56,769 nucleotides of DNA, taken from NCBI GenBank assembly GCA_037445895.1, contig JBBIJO010000015.1:1-56769 (forward strand), written 5' to 3'. This document shows positions 51,858 through 56,769 of this stretch, in pieces (position 1 is the stretch's first letter; every line of letters begins with the position of its first letter). The notes below the pieces were generated by a model. The model was not told where the DNA came from. It ran no database searches and worked only from the letters and a program-made list of their open reading frames with translations. Made by a program: the position numbers and the translations under genes. The DNA comes from JBBIJO01 sp037445895 (GTDB lineage Bacteria > Bacteroidota > Ignavibacteria > Kapaibacteriales > UBA2268).

Positions 51858-54404
51858 ATGAAAGCAAGAGACGTTCGGCGTTCGTTTTTAGACTTTTTTG
51901 CCTCGAAGGACCATAGAATCGTTCCAAGCAGTCCAGTTCTCCCACAGGGCGACCCAACTCTTCTTTTTACCAATGCTGGAATGAACCAGTTCAAAGATGT
52001 TTTTCTTGGTGTTGGAAGCCGGGACTACAAGCGCGCTGCCGACACTCAGAAATGCATCCGCGTCAGCGGTAAACATAATGACTTAGAAGAAGTCGGAGTC
52101 GACACTTTTCATCATACTTTCTTCGAAATGCTCGGGAATTGGAGCTTTGGTGATTATTATAAAAAGGAAGCTATCGCTTGGGCTTGGGAATTGTTGACTA
52201 AAGTATGGGGCCTGCCCAAAGATCGGCTTTTCGCTACTGTTTTTCGAACCGACGACGAAGCTTTTGGTATCTGGAAAAAATATCTACCAGAAAGTCGTAT
52301 CTTTCGCTTCGACGAAAAAGACAATTTTTGGGAAATGGGGGAAGTTGGTCCTTGCGGACCCTGTAGCGAAATCCACTTCGATAGAACAAACGACAAAAAC
52401 GGAGCATCTTTAATCAACACAGGCAGTCCCGATATGATAGAAATTTGGAATCTTGTCTTTATTCAATACAATCGCAACGAAGACGGAAGTCTAACGGAGC
52501 TACCAGCCAAACATGTCGATACTGGGATGGGACTCGAAAGAATCACTGCACTTTTGCAAGGAAAGACATCGAACTACGACACCGATTTATTTCAACCTTT
52601 AATAAACAAATTAGAGGTCCTTTCGGGGCTCAACTATCCCGAGGAGGTTTCCGACCCTAATGGAATAGCGATGCGCGTTATTGCCGACCACGTTCGAACA
52701 CTCGCTTTTGCTATTTCCGATGGAGCATATCCCAGCAACGAAGGGCGTGGATATGTCCTTCGGCGCATTCTTCGGCGGGCTTCGCGTTTTGCGCGCCGAT
52801 TGGGATTCACCGAACCAATTATTTACAAATTAGTTCCCGAGCTAATAGATACAATGGGTGATTATTTCTCTGAATTAAAGCAAAACCAAGCTATTGTAGA
52901 ACGTATCGTTCGCGCCGAAGAGGAAAGTTTTATTCAAACTCTCGACCGAGGAATAGAGAAATTTGAATATTTTATTGCCGAACAAAAGAAGAAAGAAAGT
53001 AATATTATTCCGGGCGAGTTTGCCTTTCTACTATACGATACATTCGGATTTCCATTGGATTTGACGCAACTAATGGCTCGGGAACTTGATTTTTCGGTCG
53101 ATGTCGATGGTTTTAATCAAAAAATGGAAGAACAACGCCGACGAAGTAGGCAATCGGCAAAGTTTATCAAAAACGATACCACTCTCTCTACCAGCAACTA
53201 TAACACTGAATTCACAGGCTACACAGAATTTGAAAGTGAAGGAAAGGTGCTCTTTGTTCAAGAAAATCAAATAATTACAGACCGAAGCCCCTTTTATGCC
53301 GAAAGCGGGGGCCAAATTTCCGACACTGGGGAAATAATCTTCGAAGACAAAGTTTTTCGAGTCCAAGACATTTTTAAATCGGGAGGAGCAATTGTTCATA
53401 TATGCGAAGATACTATCCCCAATATCGTTGGAGAAAAAGTTATTCTTCGAATTGATTCAACAAGGCGAAAGGATATAATGCGGAATCACTCCGCTACCCA
53501 CCTTTTGCACGAAGCATTATATCGAGTATTAGGAAAGCACGTAAAACAAGCTGGCTCGCTTGTTGCTCCCGAATACCTTCGATTCGATTTTAATCACTTT
53601 GGGAAAGTCGATGATTCCGAATTAAAAAAAATCGAAATTCTTGTTAACGAAAAGATTTGGCAAGGACTCGAAGTTACAACATCTGTAATGCCGCTCGAAG
53701 ATGCCCGAACAAAAACCAAAGCAAAAATGTTTTTTGGTGAAAAATATGCCGATGTGGTTCGAGTTGTTTCGATGGGAGATTTTTCGTCAGAACTATGCGG
53801 TGGAACACACCTTCGAAATACCCAAGAGATAGGTATCTTTAAAATTATTTCCGAACAATCAATCGCTGCTGGTGTTCGTCGAATAGAAGCAATTACGGGG
53901 CGATATGTTTACGAGTTTACCTCGAAACTTCTTCGAGAACTTGAATTTAGTAAAACAAAAGAAAATGAACTACTCGACAAAGTTAAAATACTTGAACGCG
54001 AACTACAAAAAATTGAAAAAGAAAAAATCCGAAACGAAATGTCGAGCTGGATAAAAAATGCTACAGAAATAGATTCCATTCGATTGGTTTCAAAAATTGT
54101 AGATATCGAAGACATCGATATCCTACGCCAAACGGGGGAGGAACTTCGAAATCTTTTAAGCCACAAGGGAATTGGATTCTTGTTCTCCAAAGTAAACGAT
54201 AAGCTCCACATCGTTTGTGTAGTTACCGACGATATTTTAACAAGATATCCGGCGGGAAAACTTGTTAACGTTGTTGCACAACAATTTGGGGGACGCGGCG
54301 GAGGTCGTCCACATCTTGCTACCGCAGGGGCCCGATACACTAACAAACTGAATGAAGTTATAGAAAAACTGAATGATATTATAAAAGAAGTTTTAATTAA
54401 ATGA
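51858..54404 (+). CDS. alaS: Alanyl-tRNA synthetase
   Basis: AlaRS charges tRNA-Ala and edits mischarged Ser and Gly. The catalytic core begins MKARDVRRSFLDFFASKDHR, includes LLFTNAGMNQFKDVFLG, VGVDTFHHTFFEMLGNWSFG and SYNTDLFQP-like motif regions. The editing domain carries the zinc residues HSATHLLHEALY (HxxxH) and SSELCGGTHLRNTQEIGIFK (C and H). The C-terminal Ala domain with QQFGGRGGGRPHLATAGA closes the protein. The length of 848 residues is a little short of the usual 870-880. I choose the ATG at 51858; a TTG start seven codons earlier overlaps the promoter box. Confidence 0.96.
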   Translation: MKARDVRRSFLDFFASKDHRIVPSSPVLPQGDPTLLFTNAGMNQFKDVFLGVGSRDYKRAADTQKCIRVSGKHNDLEEVGVDTFHHTFFEMLGNWSFGDYYKKEAIAWAWELLTKVWGLPKDRLFATVFRTDDEAFGIWKKYLPESRIFRFDEKDNFWEMGEVGPCGPCSEIHFDRTNDKNGASLINTGSPDMIEIWNLVFIQYNRNEDGSLTELPAKHVDTGMGLERITALLQGKTSNYDTDLFQPLINKLEVLSGLNYPEEVSDPNGIAMRVIADHVRTLAFAISDGAYPSNEGRGYVLRRILRRASRFARRLGFTEPIIYKLVPELIDTMGDYFSELKQNQAIVERIVRAEEESFIQTLDRGIEKFEYFIAEQKKKESNIIPGEFAFLLYDTFGFPLDLTQLMARELDFSVDVDGFNQKMEEQRRRSRQSAKFIKNDTTLSTSNYNTEFTGYTEFESEGKVLFVQENQIITDRSPFYAESGGQISDTGEIIFEDKVFRVQDIFKSGGAIVHICEDTIPNIVGEKVILRIDSTRRKDIMRNHSATHLLHEALYRVLGKHVKQAGSLVAPEYLRFDFNHFGKVDDSELKKIEILVNEKIWQGLEVTTSVMPLEDARTKTKAKMFFGEKYADVVRVVSMGDFSSELCGGTHLRNTQEIGIFKIISEQSIAAGVRRIEAITGRYVYEFTSKLLRELEFSKTKENELLDKVKILERELQKIEKEKIRNEMSSWIKNATEIDSIRLVSKIVDIEDIDILRQTGEELRNLLSHKGIGFLFSKVNDKLHIVCVVTDDILTRYPAGKLVNVVAQQFGGRGGGRPHLATAGARYTNKLNEVIEKLNDIIKEVLIK

Positions 54405-54421
54405 GTAATAGTAATAATATT

Positions 54422-54617
54422 TGTGGAAATGTGGAAAACTCGAAAGAAATTTAATTTAGTGTTAATTTCTTCAATAAGTTTTAAATATTGCTAAATTTTT
54501 ATATATTGTGGAAAAATTTTTGAAAAAATGTGAAAAATTTGAAAAGATGCTAAGTTTTCAACAAATAAATAAGAATTGGAACGAAGTTTTCCACAAAGGA
54601 AACTGGACTTTTCCACA
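54422..54617. other. DnaA-box cluster, possible replication origin
   Basis: This 196-bp AT-rich stretch holds six boxes related to TTATCCACA. On the minus strand there are TTTTCCACA (54430-54438 and 54507-54515), TTTTTCACA (54529-54537) and ATTTCCACA (54422-54430). On the plus strand there are TTTTCCACA at 54587-54595 and 54609-54617. The first four and last two face each other, with A/T-rich sequence between. TTTTCCACA fits TTWTNCACA. No dnaA, dnaN or gyrB lies here, and alaS reads toward it, so an origin is possible but unproven; a DnaA-titration or regulatory site is also possible. Confidence 0.4.
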
Positions 54618-54671
54618 GAAAAATAAGCCGATTGTTAATAATTTGTTAATTAAATAAATAGGGGAAGGAAT

Positions 54672-55079
54672 ATGGCTTTTATTAATTGGAACGACTCTTA
54701 TTTATTGGGAGTTCTTTCAATCGATAACCAACACAAAAAAATAGCCGATATAATTAATCAGCTCGATGATGCTATGAAATCAGGTCGGGGACGAGAAATT
54801 CTCGAGCAAATTCTTTTTGAACTTGTTGATTTTATCGACACTCATTTCAAGGCAGAAGAAGAGTATATGGCAAGATTTGGATACAACGACTACGAGAACC
54901 ATCGCTACGAACACGAAAAACTAACCGACGAAGTTAAAAGGTTCTACGATGATTTCAAAATAGGGATGATATCTTTAAATACGGAAATTATGAATTTCCT
55001 ACGAAACTGGTTGATGGACCATATCTTTGTTAAAGATAAAAAGTTCGCTAAGTTTTTGCAATCGCAAGGGATAGTTTGA
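54672..55079 (+). CDS. Bacteriohemerythrin
   Basis: The 135-residue cytoplasmic protein has the complete di-iron ligand set at the expected spacing: His21 (IDNQHKKI), His58 and Glu62 (THFKAEEEYM), His77 and His81 (NHRYEHEKL), and His117 and Asp122 (MDHIFVKDKKF). Bacteriohemerythrins bind oxygen reversibly and may deliver or sense it, or protect against it. An AGGGGAAGG ribosome site precedes the ATG. The stop codon TGA overlaps the TTG start of the M28 peptidase. It lies 55 nt after the DnaA-box cluster. Confidence 0.95.
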   Translation: MAFINWNDSYLLGVLSIDNQHKKIADIINQLDDAMKSGRGREILEQILFELVDFIDTHFKAEEEYMARFGYNDYENHRYEHEKLTDEVKRFYDDFKIGMISLNTEIMNFLRNWLMDHIFVKDKKFAKFLQSQGIV

Positions 55080-56470
55080 GAAGAAAAGTTTTACTTTCGT
55101 TTCTTTTTTTTATTTTTTCGTTTCCGTCGTTTTCGCGAAGCGATATTTGGAGCGAACTCCTTTCTTTCTCGTATTTCAATAACAGAGGATACGAAGTCCT
55201 TCGAAGAATTTGCGATGAAGCGGGTGGCCGTCTTACTGGAACAATCGAAAACGAAAAAGCTTTAAACATACTTATCGAGGAAGGGGAAAAAGATTCGTTG
55301 TCTATACGTTTGGAGAAATTCGAGATGCCCGGTTGGCTCCGCTCCGAAGATTCTGTTGTTCTTACTTTTCCTCAAAGTCGGCGGTTGCGCGCCGTTGGAC
55401 TTGGCTTTAACGAAAGAAGCGAATTAATCGACGAAACCGAAGTTATTTACGCAAGTTATGGTTACAAAGAAAATTATGATGGGCTAAATGCTCTAAACAA
55501 AATTGTTCTTGTAACCCAAGAACGCCCCAAAAACAAAGAAGAGCTTCTTCGCTACGAAGCAATAGAGATTGCCGCTAAACAAGGAGCACGAGCTATTCTA
55601 TTTATTAATGATAAATCGGGGGGGCTTGTGTTGGCTGGCGTAGGCAATTTCCAGGGAACCTCCAATCCAATACCAGCATTTAGTATTACTTTCGAAGAGG
55701 GTAGTCGTTTGAAAAGACTCGTCGAAAAAGGAATTACCCCAAAAATTAGGTTAAAAAGTAATTCATTTTGTGTGCCTATTGAATCGTATAACGCAATATG
55801 CACAATAGAAGGCAAAAGCCGTAGGAAAGTGGTTATTGGGGCTCACTTCGACTCGTGGGATTTAGGCCAGGGTGCTGTTGATAACGGCGTTGGAATTGCT
55901 GTCCTTTATGAAATTGCAAGAAATTTAAGGAGAATCAAGAACTTCGATAGAACCATAGAGATTGTGTGGTTCAATGGCGAAGAGCTTGGGCTTTGGGGTT
56001 CTAAAAGGTATGCCGAACAGCATAAAAACGAAGTCGACTTGATGATTAACCTCGATATGCTGGGCACTCCACGCGGCTTCAACGCAATGGGTTTCGATAT
56101 TTTGAAAACAACCCTCGATTCGATCGCCAAAAGCCTCAATGGACTCGATTTAAATCAGGGGGTTGTAAGTTCTCCGTGGACAAATAGCGACCATATGTAT
56201 TTTATGTTCGAAGGAATTCCTTGCATTACTCTAATTGGTTATATGGATGAGCCGATGTATCGATATTATCACGATTTTGGCGATACATTCGACAAAGTAA
56301 ATAAACGATATATAAGCGATGCTTCTGCTGTTGTTTCGATTCTCGCTTTTGAATTTTCAAAAGGTTGGCGAACCATAACCAAATCAACCCGAGAGGAAGT
56401 AAAGAAAATACTTATCGACAATCATCTCGACACGCGTTTGCGAAAGCAAAAAGAATGGAGATTCGATTAA
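55076..56470 (+). CDS. Secreted M28 family zinc aminopeptidase/carboxypeptidase Q-like
   Basis: The 464-residue protein starts with TTG overlapping the hemerythrin stop (TTGA) and has a signal peptide (KVLLSFLFFIFSFPSFS). A PA-domain-like segment (about 125-250) lies before the peptidase. The peptidase domain has the two-zinc ligands: His in IGAHFDSWDLG, Asp in GAVDNGVGIAV, Glu-Glu in WFNGEELGLWGS, Asp in MINLDMLGTP, and His in YYHDFGDT. It resembles the PGCP/carboxypeptidase Q group. It should be periplasmic or extracellular. There is no T9SS sorting domain. Translational coupling to hemerythrin is likely. Confidence 0.92.
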   Translation: MRRKVLLSFLFFIFSFPSFSRSDIWSELLSFSYFNNRGYEVLRRICDEAGGRLTGTIENEKALNILIEEGEKDSLSIRLEKFEMPGWLRSEDSVVLTFPQSRRLRAVGLGFNERSELIDETEVIYASYGYKENYDGLNALNKIVLVTQERPKNKEELLRYEAIEIAAKQGARAILFINDKSGGLVLAGVGNFQGTSNPIPAFSITFEEGSRLKRLVEKGITPKIRLKSNSFCVPIESYNAICTIEGKSRRKVVIGAHFDSWDLGQGAVDNGVGIAVLYEIARNLRRIKNFDRTIEIVWFNGEELGLWGSKRYAEQHKNEVDLMINLDMLGTPRGFNAMGFDILKTTLDSIAKSLNGLDLNQGVVSSPWTNSDHMYFMFEGIPCITLIGYMDEPMYRYYHDFGDTFDKVNKRYISDASAVVSILAFEFSKGWRTITKSTREEVKKILIDNHLDTRLRKQKEWRFD

Positions 56471-56581
56471 TCCAATCCTTTCTATAGATTTACAACACTG
56501 CTCCTAACCTAATTTCTTAACATCTTGCTTCCCCGCCCTATTTTCTTATGAAGAAGAAAGAGGACGAAAAGGGAATAGGTG

Positions 56582-56769
56582 TTTTTATTTTCAATTATTT
56601 TTTATAATTTAGAATTGAGGTGCTAAGATGAATTGTTGTAACGAAAAAATTTGCTTTCGTTCATCATCGGTAGTTCGCTGCCTTCGAGGTTGTTTTATAA
56701 ATTTGCTGCACAATCCCCCCCCGCCTAAGTTGTTGATATTAATTGGCTTACAACAATTCGTTTGCAACC
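56582..56769 (+). repeat. Duplicated promoter-plus-structured-ORF element, copy 2 (cut by window end)
   Basis: This is the second copy of the element at 11389. The promoter-like block 56582-56612 is identical to 11389-11419. The leader keeps AATTGAGG but its last 7 nt differ, and from the ATG at 56628 to the last base of the window (142 bp) the two copies are identical. The element is intact as far as it can be seen; the stop codon, the last arm of the pseudoknot and the gene that follows lie outside. It is 111 bp downstream of the M28 peptidase gene and probably has its own promoter. Confidence 0.8.
56628..56769 (+). CDS. Small Cys-rich ORF, copy 2 (3' partial)
   Basis: The visible 47 codons are the same as in the ORF at 11436, at nucleotide level. 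A GAGG ribosome site lies 7 nt before the ATG (GAGG-TGCTAAG-ATG), compared with GAGG-AACAAAC-ATG in copy 1. That the ribosome site and spacing are kept while the spacer bases change argues for translation. No further inference is possible without the following sequence. Confidence 0.5.
   Translation, partial: MNCCNEKICFRSSSVVRCLRGCFINLLHNPPPPKLLILIGLQQFVCN

Noticed and set aside
56471..56581. A further gene between the M28 peptidase and repeat copy 2
   Set aside because: Only 111 bp of stop-rich sequence with no start or ribosome site.

Overview
The window looks like one contig from an uncultivated, moderately AT-rich member of the Bacteroidota/FCB group, most likely on the Ignavibacteria-Kapabacteria-Chlorobi side. 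This placement is my inference. It rests on seven secreted proteins with type IX secretion (T9SS) C-terminal sorting domains, on promoters of the form TTTG-N18-20-TAnnTTTG, and on a GWxTD-domain protein. There is no rRNA, CRISPR array, transposase or phage structural gene. The left edge cuts a lipoprotein gene and the right edge cuts a repeated element, as expected when an assembly breaks at a repeat.

Layout. 1-11180: cell-surface block with a LamG lipoprotein, a second lipoprotein, two giant T9SS proteins transcribed divergently, and a beta-barrel protein with two OmpA-like domains. 11389-14775: repeat element copy 1, a Cys-rich secreted protein whose start codon reads ATA, and two tandem BNR-propeller proteins. 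14954-15025: initiator tRNA-fMet. 15283-23572 (minus): tight six-gene run lysS - small membrane protein - M50 protease - GWxTD protein - ade - M14 carboxypeptidase. 23801-26172: a lipoprotein and a zinc phospholipase C-like protein. 26267-29267 (minus): outer-membrane barrel, T9SS protein, lgt. 29722-33515: DUF444 protein, DUF1573 protein and an unknown soluble protein. 33512-35870 (minus): hemB-lysC. 36161-37441: purD. 37480-38914: regulatory module with a Mor-like activator facing an XRE repressor and a separate S24 (LexA-like) protein. 39015-45535: phosphodiester glycosidase, an eight-repeat FN3 T9SS protein, a DUF3108 protein and a STAS-MlaE permease. 45686-49892: small basic ORF, two-component system and murB. 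50121-56470: T9SS repeat protein, alaS, a DnaA-box cluster that could be an origin, hemerythrin and an M28 peptidase. 56582-end: repeat element copy 2.

The core genes (lysS, alaS, murB, lgt, hemB, lysC, purD, ade, tRNA-fMet) are ordinary housekeeping genes. Most of the rest builds, exports or degrades cell-surface material.

The most unusual item is the duplicated element at 11389 and 56582. It has a 31-bp promoter-like block, a conserved GAGG ribosome site, a diverged 7-nt spacer, and then 142 bp of perfect identity. That block encodes a 50-aa Cys-rich peptide and can also fold into two hairpins plus two crossing stems, one of which would sequester the start codon. Next in interest are the face-to-face Mor/XRE promoters with the split XRE + S24 repressor, and the DnaA-box cluster after alaS.
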